This document shows, in pieces, positions 1 through 12,500 of a stretch of DNA of 64,000 bases. The position numbers were made by a program, and so were the translations under genes. The notes below the pieces were generated by a model. The model saw only the letters and a list, made by a program, of their open reading frames with translations. It searched no databases and had not been told where the DNA came from. This stretch comes from Treponema sp. Marseille-Q3903 (GTDB lineage Bacteria; Spirochaetota; Spirochaetia; Treponematales; Treponemataceae): the NCBI RefSeq assembly GCF_014334335.1, contig NZ_JACSEU010000001.1, forward strand, positions 1,364,001 to 1,428,000, given 5' to 3'. Each line of letters begins with the position of its first letter. Position 1 is the stretch's first letter.

Positions 1-1747
1 TGTTTAGAACCGCTTCCGCCATTTTGCCTACAATTCTTGCATGGCATTCGGATAGAATCTCGTCATCGTTGGAAAGGTTACGGTAGTTCTCGTCTGCAAG
101 AACTTCTTCCCAAAGACTTGTTCCTTTGAATATGTCCTTGCCCTTCTGCCAAAGTTCCGGATTTTTGTTTTGCGTGTATGAATCCCAAAGGTGTGTGAAT
201 TCGTGTGCGTAGGTGTTGCTTGTGGCAATTTCTGGGTCTGCGTAGATTTTTCCGTCATAGGCAAAGCCGTAGATGTTATTTTCACCATCAATCATATATT
301 GAACACGGTTAGAAATGCTCATATCGCGGTCGTTGAATACGATGTAATTAGAACTGTCCATCTGCATACCGACATAGCCGCAGTTCTTCAAGAATTCGCT
401 AGTCTGCTTCTGGTTGCCCTTGAAAACATTTTTTGCAAGGACATCAAAATAAATATTCTTGCCGATGTCGTTTCTTGAAACTCGCCAATCGACATTCAAC
501 TTTTCAAGCTGTTCGTTTATGCGGTTAGCGTTTTCTATTCCAATCGGATTGTTGTATAAAAGATAGTTCGTATTGTCGTTGTCCGGAATATCGACAGAAT
601 AGAGGAATGTCTGCTCTCTTTTGTATTCAATCAAATCCAGAGAGAAAAGCGTTGTTATTGCTTCGTGTTCTTTTTGCAGTGCGGCATTGCCTTTTACATC
701 TGCGTTGATGAAATCGCTTGTAAGGCTGTCTATATCGTTACCTTTGAACTGCTCCAAGCGTTTTGTCCAGTATGGAGAGAAATTCTTTTCCTGCAAGAAT
801 TCATTGAACGGCTGATCGTTTATATAGAAAGTTCCGCCGTATTTTCTCGCTGCAATTTTGATTCCAAGCTGTTTTGCATTTTCTTCATTCACAGAAACAA
901 CATAAGTTCCAAAACCGTTGAAAGACTCTTCATTTTGAATGTCTTGATTAGTTCCGTATTTGACCGCCATCTTCTGGACATTCTTTCCGGCATCAAGAAT
1001 TGAACGCATAATGCTCGTATCTTCAATTACTTCTATATCAGCCCTGGCACAAAGGTTCTTCAAGAACTGTTCGGGGGTGAGTAGTTCTTCGTTTGTGTTT
1101 TCCATAGCCTGTGTGTTTTCGTTTGCCATAGTTTTTTCTCCTTGGATTGAGTTTATTTGGAATTGGATTTTTTCAGTTGATATTTTTTCTGATTGTGATA
1201 CAATGTTGTCGTAGTCATTAGTTGCCACTGTCGGATTAGCTATCGACTGTTCTTTTTGAATACGCTGACTAATCAATTGCCCGATTTCAGAGCTTTTATA
1301 AAGTATCTGTTCGGGCATTTTTATTTTATTAACCAAATTGTTTATATCTTTTTCGTGTGTTGATATAGAAACATTATCGTTTCCAATTACAACTACTACA
1401 GATTGAATTCCTTTTGATTTGTTTGCAATCAAATAACTTTTTGCATAAATATGAGATTTTTCTTCAGTTCCAAAAACATTTTTGCGCAGCTCATCAATAA
1501 TCAAATCTGGAGTATGTAATACTTCATGAACAGCACCAAGAATAAATTGCCTTTTCTTTGCATCCAGTTTTTCAAATTGATGACTTCCAAGTTTTACATT
1601 TTCTATAGGTGTCTGAATTCTACCGCGAGGGAAAAGAGCATCATAACTTTTTTGCGAAAACTCTATTCTTGGAAGTTCTTCAGCTTTTTCTTTAAGAACT
1701 TCTTTAAGAATATCTTTTAATTTTTCTAGGTCTCGTTCATTAACCAT
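1..1747 (-). CDS. Polyvalent mobile-element protein, nuclease-like domain plus zincin peptidase (partial)
   Basis: The frame is open from an ATG at 1747 (GGAG ribosome site) to the window edge, so the C-terminus is missing; about 582 residues are seen. Residues about 25-150 contain PRGRIQTPIENVKLGSHQFE and ILGAVHEVLHTPDLI and then an ISTHEKD motif. This resembles the Barnase/EndoU/ColicinE5/RelE-like nuclease domains found in phage and conjugative polyvalent proteins (family recall, not searched). Residues 515-521 read HEFTHLW, a zinc-peptidase HExxH motif, with a candidate third ligand Glu567 in LSECHAR. This zincin segment closely matches one in the giant protein at 3571-13431 (HEYTHLW, LSECHTR). 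An internal ATG at 1129 (residue 207) has its own AAGGAG site and could start a separate zincin protein. It is the last visible gene of the minus-strand operon. Proposed role: protection or processing of proteins and DNA on entry to a recipient; this is inference. Confidence 0.7.
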   Translation of the reverse strand, partial: MVNERDLEKLKDILKEVLKEKAEELPRIEFSQKSYDALFPRGRIQTPIENVKLGSHQFEKLDAKKRQFILGAVHEVLHTPDLIIDELRKNVFGTEEKSHIYAKSYLIANKSKGIQSVVVVIGNDNVSISTHEKDINNLVNKIKMPEQILYKSSEIGQLISQRIQKEQSIANPTVATNDYDNIVSQSEKISTEKIQFQINSIQGEKTMANENTQAMENTNEELLTPEQFLKNLCARADIEVIEDTSIMRSILDAGKNVQKMAVKYGTNQDIQNEESFNGFGTYVVSVNEENAKQLGIKIAARKYGGTFYINDQPFNEFLQEKNFSPYWTKRLEQFKGNDIDSLTSDFINADVKGNAALQKEHEAITTLFSLDLIEYKREQTFLYSVDIPDNDNTNYLLYNNPIGIENANRINEQLEKLNVDWRVSRNDIGKNIYFDVLAKNVFKGNQKQTSEFLKNCGYVGMQMDSSNYIVFNDRDMSISNRVQYMIDGENNIYGFAYDGKIYADPEIATSNTYAHEFTHLWDSYTQNKNPELWQKGKDIFKGTSLWEEVLADENYRNLSNDDEILSECHARIVGKMAEAVLN

Positions 1748-1763
1748 TCGTCAATCTCCGTTT

Positions 1764-3110
1764 CTATCTTTCAATCTCATTACTCTTGTCGTGCTTATAT
1801 TGCTGTGTATGCTCTATATGCAAAGGCTTTTCGTTTGAGAACTGGCACATAAGTCTTGCTGCTTCGTTCAAGTCCTTTATATCGTAATGCCCGTTGTTCA
1901 AAGAATTGGTTTCGGAATTGTAAGATGTCCATACTGTGTAAGTGTGGTTTTTGTTGTTTTGAGCAAGAACTGTATAAAGGTTCTTGTCGTCTGGGTGTCG
2001 GCTTATAAGCAGAATCGTTTTTACCTTGTCTTCTGGCGCAAGGTATTCACCAATTTTTATTTGTGCGTCTCCTATTTTAACCATCTGTTCGGTTGTCATT
2101 GTTCGTGCAAATGTAGCCTGTTTATAATTCATCTGGTCCGTGTAATAATTGTCTGTGGGCTTGTATTTTGGCTCGCAATATAATTTTATGCCTATCATAT
2201 TCTGGTCATTGATATTGCCACCCTTTTGTTCGAGTTCTTTTGTTTTTTCATTTATTATTACATACCCTTTGTTAAAATAGTCGCCTTGTGTAAATCCTTT
2301 GCCGATTGCCATAGATACTTCTAATGAATTTGCCTGTTCAAATGATTTTGGATTACCAATAAAATTGTCTTGGTCAAACTTAAAAATTATATAATCCATT
2401 CTTTGTTTAGGAGGAATATTTTCATTTATAAAATCATCAAGTGGGGTTTCTTCAAGTTCCGGACAGATTGCGCCTGTATGCTGATTTATAAGATGAAGAA
2501 CATCTCCAAGATTTATTTTTGATTTGAAACTTTCAGAAATATTTTCCTTTACAATTTTTGCCTTGCCGTCTTGAACAAAAACAACAGGAACAGACTTGTA
2601 ATTTAATTTCCAATACTCCTGGCTGTTTCTGTTTGAGTATTCAGAAATCAATTTCCAGTTATCGTGCCAAATGAAATCGTATTCGCCGTATACTCTGTTT
2701 CCATCCTTTGTTTCGATGTAGAGGCTTTCCCAGTCTTCCAATACTCGTTCAAAATTCCGCATATCTTTTGAGTAAGGGCGGATATTGTCTTTTGTAAGCT
2801 TTTCCACAAAAGGCTTTACTTCTTCGTAAGAGGAATATTTGTCTTTGGCAATATCCATACCGATTTTGGCAATTTCATCTGAAAGATTTTCATTCCAGTT
2901 TCCGTTATAGTTTTCTTCAATTTTAGATTCAATTGCACTGGCTGCAAGCTTGCCCAAGATATATGTTTTCTCTGGACTCTCTTCATTCTGCAAATCGTAT
3001 AGTTTTACAACTTCATCAGAATAATAGTTCATTTTTTCAATTGCTTGCATAAGTTCTTCCGACGAAAATTCGTGATGGAAAAATGCTTCAATATTTTTTA
3101 CGTCATTCAT
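1764..3110 (-). CDS. Hypothetical protein of the polyvalent-protein operon
   Basis: A 448-residue soluble protein with no signal peptide or membrane segment and no family I recognise. Its first 45 residues (IEAFFHHEFSSEELMQAIEK and on) resemble the start of the 111-residue neighbour at 3223-3558 (EKFYETKYDKEQIVNAINHV), so the two share an N-terminal helical module. It lies 16 bp before the nuclease/zincin gene and after a cluster of three hairpins, in the same transcription direction, and is probably co-transcribed. The C-terminal third (HPDDKNLYTVLAQ, YTVWTSYNSET, LNEAARLMCQF) looks like the small alpha-beta LPD-type domains often found in conjugative-element polyvalent proteins, but this is only a resemblance. 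Start chosen at the first ATG, with an upstream AAGGAG-like site. Confidence 0.65.
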   Translation of the reverse strand: MNDVKNIEAFFHHEFSSEELMQAIEKMNYYSDEVVKLYDLQNEESPEKTYILGKLAASAIESKIEENYNGNWNENLSDEIAKIGMDIAKDKYSSYEEVKPFVEKLTKDNIRPYSKDMRNFERVLEDWESLYIETKDGNRVYGEYDFIWHDNWKLISEYSNRNSQEYWKLNYKSVPVVFVQDGKAKIVKENISESFKSKINLGDVLHLINQHTGAICPELEETPLDDFINENIPPKQRMDYIIFKFDQDNFIGNPKSFEQANSLEVSMAIGKGFTQGDYFNKGYVIINEKTKELEQKGGNINDQNMIGIKLYCEPKYKPTDNYYTDQMNYKQATFARTMTTEQMVKIGDAQIKIGEYLAPEDKVKTILLISRHPDDKNLYTVLAQNNKNHTYTVWTSYNSETNSLNNGHYDIKDLNEAARLMCQFSNEKPLHIEHTQQYKHDKSNEIER

Positions 3111-3144
3111 AGTTATACTCCTTTAAAAACTCCGCGTTTAGCGG

Positions 3145-3226
3145 CACGACAGGATGTCGTGTATCGCAGTTTTGCCGAAGGCAAAATCTGCAGTGATAAA
3201 AATTACACGGATGTAATTTTTATCAC
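3145..3226 (-). repeat. Cluster of three consecutive perfect or near-perfect hairpins between operon genes
   Basis: Three inverted repeats stand side by side. Arms 3145-3151/3155-3161 pair over 7 bp. Arms 3166-3176/3180-3191 pair over 11 bp with one bulge. Arms 3193-3207/3212-3226 pair over 15 bp without mismatch. Read as minus-strand RNA, the middle loop is C(UUCG)G and the last is A(UCCG)U, both UNCG-type tetraloops that make very stable RNA hairpins. The longest one overlaps the stop codon of the 111-residue gene. None is followed by a U-run, so they look like RNA processing or stability elements, or a composite repeat, rather than terminators. Confidence 0.75.
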
Positions 3227-3558
3227 ATCTCCCTCTTATTCTTTTCAGACAAGTCAAATCTTATTGCTAGTGCCAGGTCATTCTTTTTGAAGAATTTATC
3301 TTTAATTACTTCGTGCGATTTATTGAGCATATAAGGTGCGCTTGGTTCTTGTGAAAAAGCCTTCCAGATATACATAAAATCATTCCAAGAAGTTTTATAA
3401 GACAAGAATGTAAAGATGAAATCGCGGATAGTAAGCTGGTCTTTCAAGTAAAGTTCAAAATCGACTTTTGCTTTGTTTACATGATTGATTGCGTTTACTA
3501 TCTGCTCCTTGTCGTATTTAGTTTCATAAAATTTTTCAAGTTCAAGTATTCTATCCAT
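3223..3558 (-). CDS. Small hypothetical protein, paralogous to the N-terminus of the 448-residue neighbour
   Basis: A 111-residue protein, mostly charged helices, with no recognised domain. Its first 40 residues share pattern with the N-terminus of the next gene (acidic helix, F/Y-rich, then QAI or NAI-x-x-N/M). It starts 12 bp after the end of the giant polyvalent gene, so it is almost certainly in the same operon. Its stop codon lies inside the 15-bp hairpin at 3193-3226, which may affect termination of translation or mRNA processing. An antitoxin- or immunity-like role for the neighbouring enzymes is possible but not supported by any motif. Confidence 0.6.
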   Translation of the reverse strand: MDRILELEKFYETKYDKEQIVNAINHVNKAKVDFELYLKDQLTIRDFIFTFLSYKTSWNDFMYIWKAFSQEPSAPYMLNKSHEVIKDKFFKKNDLALAIRFDLSEKNKREM

Positions 3559-3570
3559 AATCTTTACTCC

Positions 3571-6500
3571 TTATCTTGAATATCCAGTTTTTATTGGCTT
3601 AGGTGTTGAAATAATAAGATGTTGGTCTGCCCATTCTTTTGACGCTCCAGTTTGTTCAACAATCTTGTCTTTTATCTGCTGTTCTACATCAGTTACAGAA
3701 GATTCTTTTACATTGTCTTTAAGTTGGTAGCCATTCAGTTTTAGAACTTCATTTGAAAAGGCTTGCTCTACAGGGAATGTTCCATACTTTGATTCAATCA
3801 TCTTAGTGTCTATATTGTAGACAACATAACCTGCTGAACTTTCATCAAGATTCCATTCTTTAAGCAGAGCCTTACCTTTGTTTTGTGCTTCTGAAAGAGT
3901 TGTATATTCTGGTTGCTCGTCAAATCCGTTTCCATCGCTATCATAAGTAATTAGTTGATGAACTTTTTTCTGTTCGGTAACAGATTGCACTTGAAGTTCT
4001 TCCTCGTTAAAAAGCCAGCCTTGTGTGTCTTGTTGAACTTTGATTTTAACTTCAACAGGCTCTTTTGAAGATTTTGCAATTTCTGTAATCTTGTCCGCAA
4101 CTTCTTGAACGACTGCCTGAACTTTTGCCTTTTGCTCTGCTTCTCTTACTACAGGTTCAAGACTTTCAAGTTCACCGTCTAACCATTCATAGTAGGCTTT
4201 ATAACCAGCGGCAGAATAGTTCTTCTTTTCTTCCGTTGTAATTTCGCCTTTCTCCCACTTCTTTGAAAGCATTTCTTCAAATCTTTCTTTGCGGATTTCC
4301 GGCTCTACTTCTTTCATTGCTCGCAAGTTGTTTTGAATGTCAGAAGTAAAACTTTCTATCTGCTTTTCTACTGGAGGAAGAAGAATTTTCTGCTCGTTCA
4401 TTTTGAGCGTTTCTCTTTCAAGAATTTTAGGCAATTCTTCTTTCTTTGTTTTTAGCAAAGATTCAAGCTCGTGTTTTTTACTGTTAAGGGACGGAACAAA
4501 ATTGTTCAAGTCCTCTTCAGATTTGATTCCCCAAGAATTGAATTTTTTTGCAATAGTTTCCAACTGACGCTCATAACTTTCTCTATACTTGAGTTTGTCT
4601 TTAAGGTCTAGTTTGCACCATTCAGGAATTTCCAAATCTCTTGACTTGTAATCATCAATGCTTTTTTCCAAGCGTTTAATATCGATATTTGTTTCTTCAA
4701 GATTATCTTTGAGATTTTTACGCTTTTCATAAACTTCGTCATAAGATTTCAATCGGCTTTCAATTTTGTTCAGTTCGTTTTGAATTGAATTAGTTCCTTC
4801 AAATTTAAAAATGATGTTGCCATTTGAATCTTTTTCTTCAATTCCTTGTTCCAAAATCATCTTTGCCCTTTTTTGTGGGTCTTTAATCAAGTCAAACTTC
4901 AAGTCTTCCGGATTTATGTTTTCAATATTTAGAGTATCGCCGTCTTTGTAAGTCCAAAGCTCGTTTATTCGTCTTCGCTTTTCATCGTGCTTCTGGTATA
5001 AAACAGAATCAATACTGTCATTCATTACAGGATAGCAGCAATGAGTATGTCCCTGCATATTTCCCTGTCGCCAAATACGACCTTCCGCCTGTATTGTTTC
5101 AGAAGGATTCCAGCCAAGAGAACAGTTATACATAACAAATGAATTTCCGTTAAGGTCTATTCCTTCACTTGTGTTTTTTCCACCGATAAGGATTTTGCAT
5201 TTTTCGTTTGGGTCATTAAACTTGCTTGTTACCTTGTATTTCTTATCAGTTGAATTGTTTATTTCACCGTTGATAATTTCAACCGCTTCTTTTGAAATTC
5301 CGTGTTCAACAAGATAATCATTAATCATTCCATGAGCTTCTTTACCAAAAGGCAGATACAAGAACTGTCCTTTTTCGGGATTTTTCTTGTAGAGTTCAAT
5401 TATAGAATCGCAAACAAACTTTAGTTTTGGCGAGGTTTCAACAAGGTCTTTCATTGAAGGAAGTTTTATTTCAAACTCTGAATAGCGTGCTTCGTCCGCA
5501 AGAGCCGGAGCGACAAGCGCAAGTCTCATTGCGTTCATAGATGTTATGACAGCTGCGGTGTTTCCTTCTTTTACTTTGCTCATTTTGATAGTGTCTATTT
5601 CCATCATCTTTTTCTGCAAATCAGACATTTCTATCTGCTGAACATGAGTGAACTTTTTAGGACGGATAATTTCTTTTAGTTCCTCTCCGTCAACCTTATC
5701 AATAAATTCTGTAAGAATTTTCTGCAATGCAGGAAGTTCTTTCCAGTCTTTCATTACCTGCTTTTGGTCAATTTCGCCTTTAGAATTTACTCCAAGTTCA
5801 AGTTTTGTATGAGCAAACTCGTTGCAGAAATCTCGCAAAGAATACAAACCTGCATCTAAAAGACGTTTACGACCAACATAAGAAAGCATTGAATATACTT
5901 CTAGCGGTGAATTAGTAAACGGAGTTGCCGTTAGCAAGAATACATTACGGTCTTCGTTCTGCCGTTGTGTTAGTTGCGTCATCGCATAAAGTTTTACAGC
6001 TCGTGCGCTAGGCTTACCAGAAGGAATACCTGCAAACTCATTTGACTGTCCTTTTGTTTTAGGTTTTGGAACGGTCCACAAGTTCTTGAAGTTGTGGGCT
6101 TCATCTACAGTTATATTGTCCCAACCACAATCTTCAAAGAAAACAAAGTCATCATTTTTGACTTGTGATGCTGCGCCAATAACACCTTTAATCTTGTCTG
6201 CGTTCTTAGCGTTTTCAACTGCTGTTCCGTCCATATCTTCAGATAGGAGTTTTGAAAAATCATCGAACAATTCATTTTCGCAAGAAGAATCTGTAAATGT
6301 GATATTTTTCAATCCTTCATAAGTTACAAGAGAAATTGAGCATTCTGGAATATTGAGTTTGTGCGGATTTTCAGTATTTCTGAACTTTGCACTAGACGGC
6401 TTATTCAAGTTGTATAAATCGTTTACTTTGATATTTGGAAATAGTTCTGTAATATCTTTGAGCCACTTTGAATAAACAGCATTAGGAACTACAATAAGCG

Positions 6501-9500
6501 GTCTTGAACTTCTTCCAGTCTGAATCTGACTTACATTTGCGACAATTCCAGTTGCAGTTTTACCGACACCAACATCATAAGCTAACAAACCATTTCCTTT
6601 ATTTGAAAGGAATGAAACACCTTTTATCTGCTGGTCGTAAAGTTTGAACTTTTCGTTGCCTTTTGTCCGGCTCATTCCAGAAATAAACAATGGAAGTTTT
6701 GAATAGTCGGGTATGATGTAAGAATTAAAGCGTCTGTTGTATTCAGCAACTACCTGTTCTCTGACTTTTTCGGAAAGACCTTCGTGCAAATATTTGTCAA
6801 AAAGTTTGTCGGCAGTCTCGCTTCTTGCCATTCTCTTTTCATCAGCTTCTTTTTTATGCTGCGCTTTTTCTGCTTTTATTTCGTCTTCGTCTTTTCGCCA
6901 TGTTCCTAGAACTTTATCTGCCTTTACAGGCTTTTTGTCTATGTAGTCTACAATATCGTTCCAAGAAACATTTGGCGGAAAATCTTCTTCAGAAATATTG
7001 GCAGTTGCAAAATCTATTCCGCCTCTCCAGTAACGGCTATGGTCTGAATATGCGGATTGCAATGTGTGTCCGGCAGCCCAGAGAATAAAGGATTCTTGCA
7101 AGTTGATTTTTTCAATTTTGCCTTCTTCATTTATCTGCTCTATTTCAAATTCTTCTGCCAATGTTGTGTTTACACCAAAGTGCAATCTTTCCATTGGAAT
7201 TAAAGGCGGTGTAACACTTTCAAGCTGTGCAAGGTTCTTTTTATAAAGTTCGAGTTTTGCGCTGTCAGTTTCTGTATTTATTTCATTCTGGTAGTGGACT
7301 TTCTTTTCTGCAATATCGCCAGATTCAAAAAGAACTTTGTGAGTAAACTTGCCTGGTTCAACTTCGACATAGTTAGGATTTGAATGAAGCTGATTGTCTT
7401 CTTCAAAAGAAAGTTTACTGCGATCAATAATTCCTTCCCAGTTTGTAGCCTTCCAAATCGGCAAATCTTCTTCTTTGAATTGCTTGCCATACAGTTTGTT
7501 GAAGTCTTCGGCAGTCATTACAGGTGATTTTGTAAGAACAGGCTTTTTCTGTTCGACTGGTTCTGATTGCAAAGAAGATCCTGGAGTAACAGAAGGTTTT
7601 ATTTCTTCTTTTAGGCTATCATTTGCCCATTCAGAAACAACCTGATTCATCTGCTTGTCAAAAACATCATGTTCATTTATAAATTCCGGCAATTTAAGAC
7701 CTGTGTTTTCCTCAAAGATTTCCTTGACAAGTTTTTTCTCTTCAAAGGAAATCCTGTCATTATTCAATGATAAATGGCTTCGGATAGTTCCAACATCAGC
7801 CAGCCGCCTTGTTTCCAATGCAGATGCAAGTTCCTGAGCAATTTTGCGAGCATATCCTTCTTTGTCTGAAAAAACAGGTTCAATATCAGCTTCGATATAT
7901 TTCTCGTAAATCTGTTCTTTAAGAGGTTTTGATAAAACAGGAGAACGAGCCGCATTATAATTTACTCCAAGCTGTTCACCAATCTTTGCAAGTTCATCTT
8001 CGAGCGTTACACCTTCCGGCAAGTTTACACAGTTCTCCTCGCCAAATCTTCCACTGCGAGTTGATTCTACGCCGAGAATTTTTTCCGGGTGTTGTTTGAA
8101 GAATTGGTCATTATTGAAATAAGAAAGATGTTCTCTCCATTCAAGTCCAAAGAGGTCTGCATCCCAGTCGCTTTCACCTCGCGTTTCTTTCTTCAACAGA
8201 ACAATATCCGTTCCAACATCTGTTGAATCAAAAGCACCATTCGGCAAGCGGTAAGCGTCAATCAAAGTTCCTTTACTTGCGATAAGCTCCTTTATTTTAT
8301 CATTGCCACTTCTAAGCCAGCCAGAAGGAACTATAAAAGCAAGAAGCGAATTCTCGTCTTTAAGAGAATCAAGTCCTTTTTCTATGAAGTATTCTTCTAT
8401 GCGGTTATGATTTTTTCCTTCGCCACGACCTTTCCATTCATTTGAATAAGTGCCATAAGGCGGATTGCCAATTACAAGGTCATATTTTATAAGCTCTGTA
8501 TTTTGATTGTAAACTCTACCTGTTTTATCAAAGAATTGCGCCTGGAACGCTCCTTGAATTACTTCTGCTTCTGGGTGTAAGATTTTTGCGATGCGCGCGG
8601 AAGTTTCGTCAAGTTCACGCAAAGTAAATTCATTTTGCGGTCTGTTTTCTGCAAAGCGACCAATTCCACTGGAAGGCTCTAAAACTGTTTTTGCGTTAGG
8701 TGCATAGTGGTCTGCAAGCTGCCAGACAGCATTTACAATATTTCTTGGAGTGTAGAAAGCATTTAGAACTTCTGCGTTTGTGCGACCATCTTCATTAAGT
8801 CCGCCACCACCTTCATATTGTGAGAGAAGATTAAGATATTCCTTGTTTGCAGAAATTTCTTCGTCCGTGTGGTTTGCAAGAAGTTCTTTTACCTGCGAGC
8901 GAATATCGCGCGGAGTTAAGTTTGTATTTTGTTCAATTTCTTCATGATAAAGTTCCGGCATAATCACTGTGTCTGGATTTACAATTCCCATTGCAAGGTC
9001 ATATTCTTCTTTTGAGACTGTATGTATTCCAGCTTCAAGCTGCTCTTTTGCGTAGTCGCAAAGTTCTTTTAATGATTCATTTCCATTTAATGTTACACCG
9101 CCGATTTCAAGTTGCTCTTTCATATCTTCAATAAAGTGGTCGTTGATGTATATATCCATTCGGTCAAAGATTTGTTCGGCAGAGTTAAACTTCAAATCGT
9201 CTTCTGGATTGTCGTTTTCCTGTCTGTTGTCAAGGTATTCGTTTCGTTGGGTGTCGTAGACTTTCATTGTTCCGTCATTCTGAACTTCAATATTGAAATC
9301 CATGACATTTAGGATTTCTTCGAGTTCTACAGGGGAAGCAGTTATTTCTTCTTTCTTAAATTGAGCTTGCACCAAAGAAATATTTCTACCGTTCATCAAG
9401 TCTTTCATTGGCATGGAAATAAAGTCGGTAAAATTTATTCTATCTAATGTATGTTGATTTACTTTTCCATAACCAAACGCTTTTTCATTGATAAAAAAAT

Positions 9501-12500
9501 TCTTGTGTAGATAATCCCAGGTTTCATTATCCCAATCAATCACAGTGTCCTTTGTAAATTCACCGTTTTCCTTTGCGATTCGGTCAAGAACCTGCTGTGC
9601 AATCTTTCCGCAGATACGAGTGTGGCACTCGCTTAAAACAAGGTCGTCATCATCTGCTATGTCCTGATAGTTCGGGTCTGCTTTTACTTCGTTCCAAAGG
9701 TTTGTATGCTTGAAAATCTCCTTGCCCTTTTCCCAAAGCTCCGGATTTGTCCGTTGTGTGTAGGCATCCCAGAGGTGGGTGTATTCGTGGACAGCCGCTT
9801 CTGCGGTCATGATGTCAGGGTTCAGGTAGATTTTGCCGTTGTGGGTAAAGCCGTAGGTCTGGTTGTCTTGGATGAAGAATTGTTGCTTATCACTTGCTTT
9901 TTCTGTGGATAGTGATAAGATATTCATAGAAGCGTAAGCAGCTCCCACTTGAGCGTAAATTCCGAGAAACTCAGGTGCATATCTATAGTTGGCGATTACC
10001 GCAGCTATGGTTTCTGCCGCTTCCATTTTTGTTTCATCTACGTCAAATCCTGTAACAACATAAAATCCACGTTCATCTTTGTTTACAACAGTTTTTATTC
10101 CATTCCTAAAGATGCCATAGCTACCGTTAAGTTCTTTTAGTGCTGGAGATTTGTCGATGTTGTTTATTGCACAAAACATTATTGCACTTGTCTCCAATAA
10201 AGCCTTTTCTTCGCTTGCTTTATCGTGCTCAGCAAGTTTGTTCATTCGTCTGTGGATTATATGAGTAAGCCCTTTGGCGGCAATTCCATTTTCTGTTCCC
10301 CTGCGAACTCGAACAGCGCCTAATGTTTCATTTTCTCGTAAAAACGATTCACCTTCTTCAAGTGCGTTTATAATATCGGACATTAAGGATGTGTCTTTGT
10401 TTAAATCAAAATCAAGTTTCACAAAACCTTTTAGTAAGTCTTTATTCTTTTCCCGGAATTCTTCAACTTCCTTATCAAAATGCTCCTTATTTTTTGTTTC
10501 TGTATTGAAGGAAACAATTCCCGAATCTTGATAAGGCATACAAAAGCAGCCCTTTTCGACAGAATAGAAAATGCTTGCAACAGTTTTTGCAGCATCATAA
10601 AAGTTGTCATGGGTGTAATTTTGTCCATTAGCAGGCTTATGAAGAACTGCACCTTTGAAAGACAAGTTTTCTTCTACAAATTTTATCTCTTCATTGTCCT
10701 TGAAATTTCGGACAGGAATGAAATGTAAACTTTCATATTCAAAGACTGTCGGCTCGAAAGTATTTTTAAAAGCTTTCGATGATTGAACAGTATTTTTTAG
10801 TGCTTTTTCATGTTGTTCAGCCTTTAGGCTTTCTGAGTTCAAATTTTTCAAATAGAACTCTTCAAGTTTTTCATCCAAGAGAACCGACAAATCTTTTTCA
10901 AAAGCACTATACAAGGTATAGCCTTTATATTTTTCGATACTACAATTCTCAACATTATTCCAACTTTCTTGGATGCCGTTGCCGTGCATGTAAATGGATA
11001 TTTTGTTCTCTTTGCTATCTAGTTTTACGCTAAGGCTTCGATTATAATATCCTTCATCTATCAAATGAAAAGGTTTGTCGTATGGTAGAAGATTTTCTTT
11101 TTTAAGTTCGTCTAGGTGGGCATGGAATTTCTCAATATTATTCCGGCAAATGTCCGCAAGTTGTCTGTTGACATTTTTTTGAAGTTCATCTTTTTTATTT
11201 TGAATTTCTTCATTTTTTTGTGCAAGTTCTTTCAAATGTTCAAGGCTTACAGCCATCTTCTGCAAGACTTTCTCGTTTTCCAAAATGCGGTTGAATTCTC
11301 CCTTGTCCTGCACAACTTCAATACCGGCTGCAGAAAGTTTATCGAGAACAAAGTTTAAAGATTTGTTTTGTTCAACTTCTTCTGTCTGTTCTTTACCGTT
11401 GTTTTCCTCAAGTTCTTTTGGAACTGCAATGTCATACCCAGCTTTTTGGAATGTATCTACAAGTTCATTCACCGCATGAATAAGCAATGGGTCGTTTCTT
11501 GTTGTTGCCTGGTCTGCTTGTAAGAATGTATCGTCAATATAAATTTCATTGCCGTTATCACGAGTTGAAAGAACATACATTCCGTTTCCATTTGTATCAA
11601 GAACAAAGTTAGAAGGAATATAGACACCAATATTGGCACTTCCATTCTTACCATCATGCTGTTCAAATTCTTTCAACGCTTCTTGTGCTGTAAGATTTGT
11701 AATTGGCTCAAAATCCGCAAACTGTTCAAACTCTGCTGAATCCTGAACATAGAAAGAATATGATGGTTGTGTATTTTCGTTTTCAGCTGGATTTTCCTGC
11801 AATGCAGTTTTTTGCTGCTCGTTGTTCAATCTTTCATCATAGTTTTTCATTTCTTCGTTGAGGTCAAATTTCCATTCGCTTTCAGGAAGTAGTTCAAATC
11901 TTAATTCCGGGTAATTTTTGCAGATAGCGTGTTCCATTGACTGTGTATCATCAATGTAAAGGTCTATTTTTGTTTCAATCATTCCGCCGATTTTAAGGCT
12001 AGTTATTTCATCTAAATTGATATAGCCGAATTCAGCCATTTCGGTATCGCCATTCAATACGGCAAAACCAAAACCGATATTGTCATCGTCAATTTCTGAA
12101 ATATACCAATCACTGTTTCCGATGTAGTAATGGACAAAGCCCTTGTCGTGCAGTTCTGTTTCTTCGTTGTAAGATTTTCCGTTTGCGTTTTGACGGAGTT
12201 TCCTTCCCATATGTGCAATATGCTTGATACGCTCTTTGTAATGCTCCTGTTCTTCGCCATGAGTTGCGTAATCAAGCATTGTCGCATATTCCATTGGCGG
12301 AACAAGTTTTTTTGCAATATCAAGGTCTTCAATTTCCAATTCGACAGAATTTTGTTCATTGTTTTGGGTGGGGGGTGTCGAACTGATTTCTTCGTTTATT
12401 TCTTTTTCTTCTTCGTTCCAAACTTCGATTTTTGTTTCAACTTGATTGAAATATTCGCTTTCTGCCTGTTCCAGATTTGTATAATCGCCGTTGATAATGT

